Positions 52,600-63,387 of a stretch of 64,000 nucleotides of DNA are shown in pieces. The position numbers and the translations under genes were made by a program. A model generated the notes under the pieces. It worked only from the letters and a program-made list of their open reading frames with translations, had not been told where the DNA came from and did no database searches. Every line of letters starts with the position of its first letter. Within the stretch, counting starts at the first letter, position 1. The stretch lies in contig JADDOH010022990.1 in the NCBI GenBank assembly GCA_016648135.1, positions 1 through 64,000 on the forward strand, read 5' to 3'. The stretch is from Agrypnia vestita (Eukaryota; Arthropoda; Insecta; Trichoptera; Phryganeidae).

Positions 52600-52860
52600 T
52601 AGAAGTTTCTGGAGTTCGAGCGGTTAAAAATTATGCGGAAAGCGCGCGCGGAATAACTGCTGGTTTTGGCAAGCGAGACGAGACCATGGATTGTGAAACT
52701 AGAGATTAAAAGCGAAACGGCAATTCAGTGCGACCAGCGACAATAAATAACGAGAGTACCTACCGAGCGTACAATAATAATAAAGTATTCTGGTAGTGTG
52801 AATATTCTGGAAAGAAGAGCGATTAGTGATGAATGGACCGAGACGAGACTGTCAATCAAA
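52600..52860 (+). repeat. LTR-like promoter block, copy B
   Basis: Heat-shock-like GAAGTTTCTGGAGTTC at 52602-52618 and GAGAGTACCTACCGA at 52752 are 150 bp apart, as in copy A at 26891 and 27040. Sequence between them is only loosely similar, so the copies are old or belong to subfamilies. Confidence 0.45.
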
Positions 52861-53586
52861 GAATAGGTCAACGTTTTACAAAAGATAAGTTAGAAATATT
52901 GAGAATATTTATTAATTCAATAGGAATCCTGTGTTTGCATGCTTTCTTCAGTTGGCTACCTTGGTATGCGGGGATAGTTTTAGTTTGCGGTAATTTCTCG
53001 TCCTAGAACGTACTTAAAATTATTTTTCACTAATATAATAAATTCTTTGGTTTAAATAATTTTTATAAATATTTTTCTTAATAATTTCAGAAAAGTACAA
53101 GAAAGTGGGTACTTGCCTACTTTTTTGTAATGTTCTACATTTGAGATAAATTTGCATGTTTGTGTGCATGTGTACATGCGTGACTCCAAGTATGTTGGAA
53201 TGCATTGCACATCGACATATGAAAATTTCAGCTCGTTCGGATGACGGGAAGCGTGTTAATTTTCACTTCCAAGATTTTTCTGCAAGAAATCAAATAACTT
53301 AAAGGATTTAAAAATGAAATGCGGGAATTCTGTATATTGTTTCGCACGTGAAATTGCAACTAGTCTTGTGGCGAGTGAGAGAAAGCTTTTAGTCCGTCGT
53401 TTACGGTGCCCTAGCGTCAGCTTTGGTAACTTGTTCTGCCGGCGAAGCTTGGAGGATCCAACGCCAGATGGAGTTTGGTCCCCGTCCGCCACAGAATTTT
53501 TTTATAGATTTCACTTCATGGGCGATGAACCAAGCCCCAAAAAAAATTACATTCAAACCTCAGTTTGATGAAATGTCTAATAATGG
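52861..53586. other. No gene recognised; repeat S echo
   Basis: 52868-52905 resembles the 38310 foldback arm. 53205-53300 (AAAATTTCAGCTCGTTCGGA, GACGGGAAGCGTG) resembles the middle of repeat S. Overlapping frames of 78-84 residues at 53256-53677 lack known motifs. Confidence 0.4.
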
Positions 53587-53670
53587 CGGCCCTCATGACT
53601 CAATGGGTATGATACTGATTTCTCACATCGAGGGTTCCGGGTTGGATTGCCGGCGAGGTAATTTTATTTA
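53587..53670 (+). repeat. SINE family C head
   Basis: GGCCCTCATGACTCAATGGG and GAGGGTTCCGGGTTGGATTG parallel the A- and B-box regions of the 23120 SINE. The body is missing because a LINE tail starts immediately after. Confidence 0.5.
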
Positions 53671-53672
53671 TT

Positions 53673-54125
53673 CTTAACTAACTAACTAACTAACCATCAC
53701 GCCGTTTCCCCGCAGGGGTAGGCAAAGAGGATCGAACGCCACACTCTTCTATCCTGGCACACCACTTTTGCTTCGGCCACATTCATACATCTTCTCATAC
53801 AAGTTCTACGGTTGTTGCGGCTTATAACGGGGCCGTCTTCAATACTTGTAGTATCTGATCATGCCAGGTCTTTCGCGGACGCCTTCTAATCCTGTTGCCT
53901 TCAAAACTAGTCTCATATATTTTCTTAAGCATCCTTTCCTCGTTCATACGTTCCACATGACCAAACCATCACAGCACTCTTTTCTTTATTCTATCTACCA
54001 CACTACAGCCAGCATTGCATTCACGTCTAATTTGTTCATTCCTCACTCTATCGACCAAAGATTTTCCACACAAGCGTCTTAGTGACCGCATTTCTATCGC
54101 ATTCAGTCTACAGTCATTCCTTTTG
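53673..54125 (-). pseudogene. RT C-terminal fragment with (TTAG)n tail, same family as 22350
   Basis: The minus strand, across frames, reads AIEMRSLRRLCGKSLVDRVR, NEQIRRECNAG, VLWWFGHVERMNEERMLKKI, GNRIRRRPRKTWHDQILQVL and PTPAGKRRDG, then a GTTA-type tetranucleotide run (53673-53694). It has the ordered C-terminal blocks AxEMxxLRxxCG, DRVRNE, WxGHVERMxxxRxxKxxY and GRPRKTWxD. Confidence 0.85.
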
Positions 54126-54134
54126 CCAATTCCA

Positions 54135-54650
54135 GCCTACAGTTTAGTTAATATTACCTGTATATTAACTAGTATTTAACACTTTACATTCTAAAATCTA
54201 TTACTAATACACTATACATAATAAACTACATATTTACATTTACATGTAATTTAATCTATGGTGCAATCTATAATATAATAAATAATACATCTTTTGCTCT
54301 ACAATTCTATATTTTTTTTACAATAATTATAGTATTTGTTTTTAAATTCATTAATCTTATTTATATTCTTCATGTTTTCTGGCATCTCAACATATATTAT
54401 ATATTTTACGCCTCTGTACATTAGACAATTCTGCGTATATGCTTTTTTCTTAGATGGTATTCATATTCTATTCCTATTTCTGGTGATATATGTATGCACG
54501 TCACTATTTACAATAATTTTGTTCAAAAAATATTTTGGCATTTTGTTATTGAAAATTAATATACAAATATGAGAACGTAATAAATAAGTATTTTTTTAAT
54601 TTCCATCTCATTGAGTGCTATTCTCATTTCTTAAATTGTGCTGTATTTAT
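54135..54650 (-). pseudogene. Non-LTR RT C-terminal copy with the empty mariner site
   Basis: The plus strand is colinear with 28912-29300 (ATTTACATTTACATGTAATT, GCTCTACAATTCTATA, TTTACGCCTCTGTACATTAG). It continues leftward through AATAAACTACATA without the 1.3-kb mariner. The TA at 54228 or its neighbour corresponds to the mariner target. The coding frame is decayed. Confidence 0.8.
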
Positions 54651-55570
54651 TAATCTATGTGATTTACTGCCTGGGTGTTATTTACGCGTCATTTTGAAGG
54701 GTAAATTAAAAAAATACCAAGGACATGATTAATTTCTTAGACAATCTTTTGCTTTGCAGATTTTTATGTCCTAAGTTGGGGTTTATTTTTCCGGCACTAG
54801 TTTAGTGGCTCGTTTTAAAGTCGTAGACTTTTAGTTTTATGCCTTTAACGTGCCATTATTTAAAGCAACTGCCATTAATATTTCCGAGAGGACGACGAAC
54901 GCTTTCAGCCATCAGTTTAAATTAAAGTGATCAAGTCACTGCGGCAGAGATGCGCAACTTTTCAAAGATAGCGGGTTAATTTTTGCCGAATATTAAACGT
55001 CAACGCGTTCGAGAGATTTTCGCTCTGCCGAAATGTGATAACAAACTACCACATGCACTCATCATTTCGCAAGCTACATAGACTTGGTAGTGATGAGTCA
55101 ATTGTTTTGATCTCTTATTGAGACGTTCCTTTTACTGTCTCTTTGTGTGATTATTTTTCCATCTTCCTGTGGCTCCTTGCATTTTACTGTTTATTTAATT
55201 TTAAAAAACTCAACAATTTAATAATTTAAACAAGTAGTGGATAATGATTAATTCAATAATAGAATTCTATGATATAAATCATAGTGTTATGAAGCAAATA
55301 AACTTAATATGATATAAAGAAATTTGACGAGAATAAAGAAAAATACGATATTTTTAAAATTATATATTTATTATAAGTCTATATTAGAACATAAATTTCA
55401 TGTATACAATACAATTCACTCATAAAAATAAACGTTTTACTCGTATAAAAGAGCTGCGGATCGTGCTTATGGGCGGAGTAGTCACACCAGTTCATTTCAC
55501 GGATATTAAATTGTAATAAGTTGTTAAGAATATTAAGAACAAAATAGAACGAGAAGCTCGTGGGAATTTC
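54651..55570. other. No gene recognised
   Basis: Mixed sequence without a motif-bearing frame or repeat partner. Confidence 0.4.
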
Positions 55571-55574
55571 AAGA

Positions 55575-56010
55575 GGTTTTTAATTTTTAATTTATTTATT
55601 TAGGTACAAATCAAAGTAATCAAAAAACTAAGTCAGAATAAAGAAATATACAAAATAGACTAAAAAAGAGCAGATTGAAGGGGGATTGAGAGGAAAAAAG
55701 GGTGACGTGGCTGAGATTACGGTTGAGGAAGATGTGTGAAGTGAGAGTTCAAGGTGTCAGTTGTAGATGATTGGTCAGAGTGAACCAGGTGATAACTTTT
55801 AACTAAATGATACAGATTCATATACGCCTTTTCAATGAGGCGACGCTGATGTTAAATGTATCAATAATGTTAGAATGCCCGGTGGATGAAAGTTCTTTGC
55901 ATGGGATGTTCTACTTCTGGGAAAATGGAAGAGCATGGAAGCATGGAACAGCTGTCAAGTAAGTAGAGATGAACTGTGGAGATACCCTCTTCGATGTCCG
56001 CTGCTTCCAT
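55575..56010 (-). repeat. LINE-like 3' end (uncertain)
   Basis: A (TTTA)n run at 55592-55604 (AATA tail on the minus strand) precedes AT-rich sequence and a possible minus frame (AYMNLYHLVKSYHLVHSDQS). The tail type fits a LINE, but I do not recognise the residues. Confidence 0.35.
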
Positions 56011-56330
56011 ATAAGAGGCACGGGGATCTCTAGTGATCTCCTTTAAAAAGCACGCTCTCTCTCTTCCATTAGCCAGCGGGCAGTTAGCACTGCGTCTAGC
56101 CTAGGGTCGGTTGACACAACTATCTGTATATATTGAAGATAAAAATCGCTGATCTTTTATTTTGTGTTCATATCGAACTTATAATTGGTTTAATTTTTTT
56201 AAGGTTTTTGGCAGAAGGTTGTAATTTTTTAATTGTATTTCTTAGCCTCCAATTAGTCAATATCTTGCCTGTATCTCTATTGTATCCAATCAAGACGCAA
56301 ATCGCTCAGTCTGTGCTTTGACCGTCCCCT
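56011..56330. other. No gene recognised
   Basis: A 62-residue plus frame is hydrophobic and AT-driven. No motif. Confidence 0.35.
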
Positions 56331-56359
56331 AATGGTTTTGACCACTTTTCTGTTGAAAA

Positions 56360-56408
56360 TACATACCTACAAATTTCGGGGCCAATGATCCTTTCATCAG
56401 GATACAAT
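56360..56408 (-). ncRNA. Hammerhead ribozyme motif, left arm of element 3
   Basis: Minus strand: stem I GUAUC pairs with GGUAU (two wobbles), the core is CUGAUGA (56400-56394), then AA, a short stem II GG/CC, GAAA (56377-56374), AUUUGU and H17 = A. The predicted cut is after 56368. Confidence 0.7.
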
Positions 56409-56822
56409 GAATACTAAAAAAAAAAATTGAAGTGTAGACAATAACAAAATAAATATACAGGAGATGAGTAACTAATACGAAAACAAATTTAAATTTAAGG
56501 AGCACTTGAGATATTTAAGTAGCAATAATTATTCTAAATTTTCTAATCGTCTTTTGGAAATAGATCCCTTTTTTGATATTAATTAAGTTTTACAAATTTT
56601 GCATACAAATTATACAGGATTTCACAGCTGGACAAATTAGAAATTTTGGAAATAAGAAAGAATATAAATAGTAAATTAAATATTATAAATAACCAAGTCC
56701 TTTCACCTTTTAAAATTAATTTCATATAAGTACTTAAATGATTCATTTATCTCTAATATATTATATTTTTATTTTGTTATTGTCTACACTTGGAGTCTTG
56801 ATTTTTAATTTTTTAATATACG

Positions 56823-56870
56823 TGGTACTCTGATGAAGGGACTATTGGCCCCGAAATATGTTAGTATTTT
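56823..56870 (+). ncRNA. Hammerhead ribozyme motif, right arm of element 3
   Basis: Stem I GGUACU pairs with AGUAUU over six pairs including wobbles. The core is CUGAUGA at 56830-56836, then an unpaired A, stem II GGG/CCC, GAAA at 56853-56856, self-complementary AUAUGU and H17 = U at 56862. The predicted cut is after 56862. Catalytic bases are intact. Confidence 0.8.
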
Positions 56871-56904
56871 CAACAACTAAGTGGTGAAAACAAAGTGTAC
56901 TCTT

Positions 56905-57175
56905 ATTGGTTATATCAATATTCATCACCATCTTGCTCAAGCCCAAAACTCGGCAAAGTGCTTCTATATTCCCCTGACTTCTACTACTTCTGCTACTTCT
57001 GCATGAGTCAAACGGTCCACACCCATTCTGTTTTCGTACACATTTTTTTGTCGCCTCTCCCAGCCTAATCTGGGGCGACCTGGCCGCCGTCTTCCTTCCA
57101 GGATTGCCAAAAGATTCTTCTCCGTATTCGTTCCTCTGGCATTCTAAGCACAGGTCAACTCCGAGAGACATCTAT
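56905..57175 (-). pseudogene. RT C-terminal fragment
   Basis: The minus strand reads NARGTNTEKNLLAILEGRRR, then PGRPRLGWERRQKNVYENRM and GVDRLTHAEVAEVVEVRGI. The LEGRRxxGRPRxxWxxxxxxD pattern is the C-terminal block of LINE ORF2. The overlapping 109-residue frame is a different phase. Confidence 0.65.
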
Positions 57176-57222
57176 GATTATATTAATATTGTCACCACAA
57201 AATCATATTGAAGATCTTATTT

Positions 57223-57365
57223 AAAACCAAATTAATTAATCAATTAGAAAGACGTACAGAAAAATCAAATCCACGAAAAAATATTTGACTGCTACCGGGA
57301 TTCGAACTACGTATCTCCTCCTTTCCGACGCAGGCGCGTTATTCAATTACGCTACAGAAGCCTTG
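57223..57365 (-). repeat. tRNA-derived SINE, family A, copy 2
   Basis: The minus strand reads GGCTTCTGTAGCGTAATTGA, then GTTCGAATCCCGGTAGCAG and the family tail AAATATTTTTTCGTGGATTT to AATTTGGTTTT. A better-kept head than copy 1. The A box is degenerate (TAGCGTAATTG). Confidence 0.8.
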
Positions 57366-57560
57366 TATATTTCCGTGGATACATCGACCTTATCTGTTAG
57401 TCTCATTTTATTAATTGATCAACATTTATTATCCATTTTTAGAGTAATCCGCTTTTTTTAAATACAGAAGGTCCAAATTACTTTGTAATTCTACCGCTAG
57501 ATGGACGCCAGAATTAACCGTTTAATTTATTTTTATTTTTGGACACATTTGATGCATATA
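57366..57560. other. Spacer between SINE copies
   Basis: AT-rich. No feature recognised. Confidence 0.4.
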
Positions 57561-57564
57561 CTAT

Positions 57565-57825
57565 ATTCAAGAACATATTCTTAATGTGAAGCTGCAATTT
57601 TTTCAGAACAAAGTTCTGTGAAATTGAAAACCAAATTAATTAATCAATTAGAAAGACATACAGAAAAATCAAATTCACGAAAAAATATTTGTCTGCTACC
57701 GGGATTCGAACCACGGATCTCTTCTTTTTCTTTCGAATCCCGGTAGCAGCCATATATTTTTTCGTGAATTTGATTTTTCTGTATATACTTCACAATAAGA
57801 ATGTGTTCTTGAATATGTCTTATTT
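57565..57825. repeat. Head-to-head SINE A inverted repeat (imperfect palindrome)
   Basis: A minus SINE tail plus T arm at 57627-57721 is followed by about 20 nt and a plus T arm plus tail at 57732-57785 (TTCGAATCCCGGTAGCAGCC). The inversion continues outside the SINEs as ATTCAAGAACATATTCTTAA / AAGAATGTGTTCTTGAAT. The complete tRNA head is lost at the junction. Confidence 0.85.
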
Positions 57826-57829
57826 AAAA

Positions 57830-59215
57830 TTTTGAAATATGGTCAAGCTTGTACAGATCTGCCTTTGAGCGGAAAAGTGTCTTAAAAAATAAAATAAAAA
57901 GCCTCCAAATGAAGCCATCGAATTCGCAATTACAACCGAATGGTACTTAAGTTCCGGTCTTCAGTCGGATCTCGGTTGCGGGTGATAAAACGAGTACCGC
58001 GCCTCTTCGCTTGCGCAGCGCTGGCCCGAGACAGTTGCGTCGGAGGGGCCCAGGAGGGACAGGAGGTCTGAACTTAAAAAGTCGACTTCCTGTTTATTTT
58101 CACATTTTTTCCACGCGCGGGAAAGCCTATTTCTCTTCTTGAAATGGCCGGTCCCACTCGCGTCGTGTTTAGACAAAATTGTCTCCATTAATCTTCCTTT
58201 CAGAGTGACAAGACGTTGTGTGTTTTAGGATATCTTGTGAAGTGACGCATGCGACAAGGGGTTTCTGCCACGCGGACACGTCAGGCTCGAGTTAGGGGAG
58301 AAGTTTTCTCTTTGGAAATTGAGTGAGTATCAAATGCAATCATTTTATAAAGTAAAACTTGTAAAAATTTTGATGTAAGAATTAAGGAGCATGTTGAAAT
58401 AGCAATACTTATTCGGAATTTGCCAATCATCTTTAGAAAACAAAAATATTTTGATAATGTCACGTAATCGAACATTTTCATGCACTGTGTATGTTTAACA
58501 GTACATTAGAAATTAATAGAAAGGTTTAGAGTTCAGTCGATCGTATCCAAACGTTCACGAAATGACACTCCCTATTTAAAGTGTAACGTAACCACAGTGA
58601 ATGGTGCCCACCGCTTACCCAGGACCGTTTTATGAGCAAAAGCTCCCATATCGGTCCTTGTCATTCGCCTCCAGGTTGACATTTTTTTAGCTACAATTTA
58701 GTATAAACCGGTGCGAGGCGGCACGGCTGCAAAAAACAAAACCATTCACAGACCGACACCATTAGATACGCCTTTATTGCATAAAAGAAATACATAAATA
58801 ACATAACATTGTTTCTTGTGACAGTTCAGCGATTTCACAGAAACCAGGGAATCGATTCAGTGCGTGTATTGATTGACCAGCGATAAAACATACTTTTCTA
58901 AATTGTTGGATGACGCTCCAGTCCTTTTTAGAAGAAATTAAATATTTATTTTTTATTGTTTTATCGTTATAGTAATTTTTATATTTGCTATTCGTTTATT
59001 TAAAATTTTAATCAGTAGCATTCTCAAATAAATTAACTAATGTATCTACTTCGTTAAATATTCCAAATCAAAACACCTACTGTTCACTGTTCATCTCCCT
59101 CTTTGGAACTCTGAACAATACTTCTTCATCTAATTAACCATAAACTCATTCAACTAAGATTACAACCACATTGATATTTTTAACTCGACTAATCGGGACA
59201 TAGATTGAAAAATAA
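57830..59215. other. No gene recognised
   Basis: A 75-residue minus frame (57961-58188) is GC-richer and Arg-rich but has no known motif. The other frames are AT-driven. I see no repeat partner, so this may be unique DNA. Confidence 0.4.
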
Positions 59216-59560
59216 TTAAAAAAGTAATTAGTGCGAATTAAGAAACGGTGTCAATTTTAAAGTGAGACAGGCAACTGCGCGAGGGTGATTGTTTTGAGAT
59301 TTCGATCGGTGCGAAGTGAGCCGCGGACGACGGCCGGTGTGATCTGTCGTGGAGTTTCGGGGCGATAGATGTCCAGCGAAATGATCGAGTTTCAATTAGC
59401 CATTCACATAATTAAAATGTGAAGATATATCGCCGAAAGGCACTGTGGCGGTCGAGATCCCTTGCATCTCTAGCCGTACGCATGGAGCCGCCATTCACCA
59501 ATCAGAGGCCGATGCAGGTAATTAGACTTCGGTCGCTAGTGTGACCAATCTTTCGCTGAC
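59216..59560 (+). other. GC-rich LTR-like or promoter-like block (uncertain)
   Basis: ATTAGTGCGAATTAAGAAAC at 59228 resembles the ends at 27130 and (minus) 31735. CG-rich sequence follows (GCCGCGGACGACGGCCGG). No frame with a motif. Confidence 0.3.
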
Positions 59561-59599
59561 AGCCGTAGCCATCACATTCAATCTATCTCTACTCAAAGT

Positions 59600-59835
59600 A
59601 AATAAATTAACACTGTTAATCGTGAGTATAAATTACTCCCTGTATTCATCTACTTATCCTGCCTCTGCTGATACATCTCACACACTACACGCGCTCACAC
59701 AATACACGTCACGTGTCGACACGAAAGATATGTCTTTGGTCGGGTGAGCATTTTCTTCTTCTCAGAATACATCTAACCCGCCAAACTGGTGACCTCGACG
59801 TGATTTGAATGCGCAACCTTCTGATCACGTATTTA
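59600..59835 (-). repeat. tRNA-derived SINE, family D, with head
   Basis: The minus strand begins near GTGATCAGAAGGTTGCGCAT, with a B-box-like GCATTCAAATCACG, then GGCGGGTTAGATGTATTCTG, ATGCTCACCCGACCAAAGAC and CAGCAGAGGCAGGATAAGTA. It is the most complete of the three D copies. Confidence 0.7.
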
Positions 59836-59839
59836 TTAA

Positions 59840-60395
59840 TATTTTTTCTTCCTTTCTTTTAACTCGTGGCGTCTGCTTGCTTGTTTTCTTGACGAAAAAA
59901 CTTTGGATCGATTCTTAACCTCTTTCCGTGATCCAATCAAGCTGAAACTTTGTAAGCAGACGTGGTGACCATCAAAAAGATCTATAAAATTTTCGTTAAA
60001 AAATAATAATAATTATAGGATAATTTTGGATTTTTAGAAATTGTAATGGTTTTTTCAAATTGGAATCATTACAAAAGTTTGATTACTACCAACGGCGCCG
60101 GCGGCCCGATAACGTCACGGAATATTTACAATTTGAATTACTCCATCGGTAGGTATAATAGGTACTTCACTACGAATTTCGAAAATTTATGACAATTGGT
60201 TAATAGATGACAGCACACTTCGGTTTTTTGGGAAGATAAAAAAATAAAGAGATATTTTTAGAGATTTTGACATAGCTATTTGTCTAGACGTGTTTCATTT
60301 TCAGTCAATCAATTATTCCATGATGGTAAACTTAATTTACAAAGAAAGGGAGTAAAATAAAAAGGTTTTTATAGGTTAATTTTTTATAATTTTAA
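59840..60395 (-). repeat. Unclassified repeat S, copy 4
   Basis: The reverse complement starts AAAATTAACCTATAAAAACC and TTTACTCCCTTTCTTTG, and has CACGTCTGCTTACAAAGTTT, CAGCTTGATTGGATCACGGA and AATCGATCCAAAGTTTTTTC. The longest copy (~550 bp). Confidence 0.8.
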
Positions 60396-61565
60396 AACAT
60401 CGTTTGCGTATTTCCTAAAAATTTTACAAATTGTAGATAGGTTTCTGTGTTGTTAATCCATCAATACAAGATCCCATAAATAATTGTAGTATTTTGTTAG
60501 CAACAACCCCTAAATTGAAAGCGGACGGAGATCGAAGCTTGATTTCCATATTCAACATTCCCTATCCAGTGGTCAGGCTTCGGACCATCCCTCCCATATT
60601 AATTAAGCCGTCTTAGAGCCTCGCCATTGCAGGGTTTAGCCCATTACCGGAGGTTTGGGTGTGGAATGCTTAAATAGTTAACTGCACAGCGAGCTGGATC
60701 GCAGTTCGCCCGGACGAATGGCTTAGTAATAGTTTGAGCGAACGAATATTTAATTTCTTTTGACTGAACCTATTACGAGTAACGACTGTAAGGGCAGCAT
60801 CTAGAGAATGGTGCTTCTTTGCTTCTGGCATTATTTTGAATCCAAAAGACTCCGGCAAGCACGTACTCATAGCGACTGCGTGACCTCAAGCCGTTGGGAC
60901 GAGTCGGCAAAGAAGTGAGCGGCTTGAGCGGTGACCATTGTATGAAGAAAAAGATGGTGGCAGTATAGGAAAAGTGACGCTGAAGATAGTGACGGACAAG
61001 AAAACAATTTTTACTACCAGCCGTCAACCACCATTACGAATCTTACAAACGCGGGTGTATACATTTGATTTTTTCTTACGTCGTGCATACTTAAGAAAAT
61101 AATTAAACAGACTGAAGAAGTGCAAGAAGCTCTTATTCCTTTATGGGTCAATAAATGTGACATATTGGTGTCCTGTTTGAGGATATCCAGGTAAGCCAGA
61201 TCCCATTTCAATTCTTGTCTCACCTGTTCCTGAGCCAAAATCTTACGATTACAGTCCATTCAGGGATATGATTCCCAAACAAGCATATAAAATAATAATT
61301 AGCAATTATCCGAAAATTGATCCTCGGGTCCTCGCTTTCGAGGATTACCAGTTTCTAGTTACAACAGCCTTATGTCTTATCTGATCAAGACCGGAGTCTA
61401 AGTTGGACCTAAGCCTTAATTTGTTCGAGCCAACCAGTCAAAAGGTACAAAACGCAGCGGCAGCGGAGAACCCCATACAGCTGCCTCGATCCGTCTTTGG
61501 CCTTTTGATCAACTTGAAGCATTCAATTTTGTAAGAGTTATTTTACTTATAACCTCAATTTAAAC
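60396..61565. other. No gene recognised
   Basis: Minus frames of 66-84 residues at 60670-61259 have no motif I know. No repeat partner noticed. Confidence 0.4.
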
Positions 61566-61569
61566 TTAC

Positions 61570-61960
61570 TGACCATTGCGCTATTTCTCTCGCAGGATAG
61601 GCAGCAAGTATGAAACGTCACACTCTTCTATCTTGGCACATCCGATCACATTCATACATCTTCTCATACTCGCTCTTGATTACTGAAGTTTTTACAGGGA
61701 AATTCTCCAATTTGTTCGATTATGCCAGGTCTTTCGCGGACGCCCTCTGTTCCTGCTGCCTTCAAGCCTCGTATAAGTCATAACGCAACAATCATTTCGC
61801 CCAATCAAGGGCAAGTGCTGCCTCTCGTAAGCCATAGCGAAGACCATTCTGTCGACGATCATTGTAGTCTGTACAGGGAATATTCTTGTTCGCAACCCAA
61901 TCACTAAAGATTGTTTAAATATATCGCAAAATCGAACAATTAGTATTACAAGCACTCTAG
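61570..61960 (-). pseudogene. RT C-terminal fragment, third copy of the 22350 family
   Basis: The minus strand reads RLEGSRNRGRPRKTWHNRTN, then RASMRRCMNVIGCAKIEECD and PILREK, matching the WHDQI, RRCMNV and EECGV words of the other copies. Upstream frames are scrambled. Confidence 0.75.
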
Positions 61961-62021
61961 GTTAATCTCAATTTTATGCATTTATTAGCTTTTCTGAACA
62001 CATTATTTTTTAAAAAATATA

Positions 62022-62200
62022 GATTCGAGGAATACGTGTTGCATCAATATTCATACTTTTCTCAAAGTAAGCTAAAAGGCTGTACTATGAAAATAGGACT
62101 ACCTTGCCGGTGTCCTGGAATGGCTCGAACCACCAACCACCAGATCACTAGGCGATGATCAGATGACCACTACACTAACAAGCTACTCACACTTTACACA
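62022..62200 (-). repeat. tRNA-derived SINE, family B, copy 2
   Basis: The minus strand reads GTAGCTTGTTAGTGTAGTGG, then GGTGGTTCGAGCCATTCC and the body AGTCCTATTTTCATAGTACA, ..GAATATTGATGCAACACGTA. It is colinear with 46085-46262. The A and B boxes are recognisable. Confidence 0.75.
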
Positions 62201-62289
62201 TTCATATACGCGACCACAGACACTGAACACGGAAGAATTCTCCCAGTCGGGTGGGAAATCATCCCCTTTATAATCTTTTTTTAAGAACA

Positions 62290-62645
62290 AAATAACACAC
62301 AGGGACGAAGCTGTTTGTATGGGAAAGTATGTATGTTTTTTGGACGTTTATAGTGCTTACGATATGTTAATGGTTGTTATATATATACAAAAAATACACT
62401 AGAATATGCTTGAAATGAGAAAATACTACAGATATCTCTAACATAGTCCCCTCAAATATGTGAATGATTCCAATTTGGAAAAATATATACAATTTTCAAA
62501 AATTTCATAATGTGTAGATGTTCTTACGATAGAATTGGTGAACATTGCATTGTGTTTACAACTTAAGCCATTTTTTGCAGGTTGTAAACCATAGGCCATC
62601 GTATAAAAAAGACTTCCATATACGTTTCTCATACACGTAGCTTCG
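62290..62645 (-). repeat. U1-related repeat, divergent copy
   Basis: AACATTGCATTGTGTTTACA, AGACTTCCATATACGTTTCT and CACAGGGACGAAGCTG echo the minus U1 layout. It is most like the 7270-7500 copy. Confidence 0.5.
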
Positions 62646-62975
62646 CCTAAATTTATCGTAAATATATTATAACATATCTTTATCAGTGCAAATTGACTGT
62701 GAATATTATTCCTTATTTGCGAAACATTCTATAGTAAAATTATTCCGTTATATCGAAGTTTTTCTGCTTTGGCAAAATGCCAATTTGAATTTGATTAAAA
62801 AAGTTTAATAAATCTTAAATTTTATGAAGTTAAATGTGAAGGTTAAATGGCCGATTAGTTTCAGAACTTCAAAGATTAAAATATGGTAATTTATATGTTT
62901 TTAAAGCTCGCGTAACAACCTAAACCAATCAATTAAAATTGAAATTTATGCATTCAAAATAAGTTTTCTGAGTTT
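62646..62975. other. AT-rich sequence, no gene
   Basis: Nothing identifiable. Confidence 0.4.
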
Positions 62976-63021
62976 CACATATATGGAAATAAAAACAATA
63001 GTTTTTTAGTTTTACCTTTTT

Positions 63022-63072
63022 AATTTTCTGAGACGCGTTTCGTCTTATGAGGGCATTATCCATCTAAATATT
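63022..63072 (-). ncRNA. Decayed hammerhead-like motif, left arm of element 4
   Basis: Minus strand: UGGAUAA in place of CUGAUGA, stem II UGCC..GAC, GAAA (63041-63038), palindromic ACGCGU and H17 = C (GUC triplet). Stem I AUUUAGA/UCAGAAA pairs partly. The core G8 is lost, so activity is unlikely. Confidence 0.4.
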
Positions 63073-63387
63073 TTACATTCAACAACTATAAAAGTATTAG
63101 AAAGAGATGCTGTATAATTTTAAGAAATAATTAAGGTTTTTTCTGTACGATTCTATGAAAAAAATCTCTTCAAACACTAATGACAAGTAACATAGTTTGT
63201 TACCAAGTATATCACATTTATATTCAGTTGTAAATCTATCCTCATCTTTATGTAAATATTACTTGTCATTAGTGTTTGAACAGAATTGTTTCTTAGAATC
63301 ATATAGAAAAAACCTGAATTGAATTCTTAAAATTATATAGCATCTCTTTCTAATACTTTTGATATAATAGAAGTTGTTGAATGTAAA

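Larger units (their letters stand above)
56335..56891. mobile_element. Hammerhead foldback element 3
   Basis: Inverted arms of about 125-130 bp (56335-56460, 56758-56891) share GTGTAGACAATAACAAAATA and TTTCGGGGCCAAT, with one hammerhead in each arm. The centre is about 300 bp, AT-rich and non-coding. No convincing target duplication. Confidence 0.82.
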
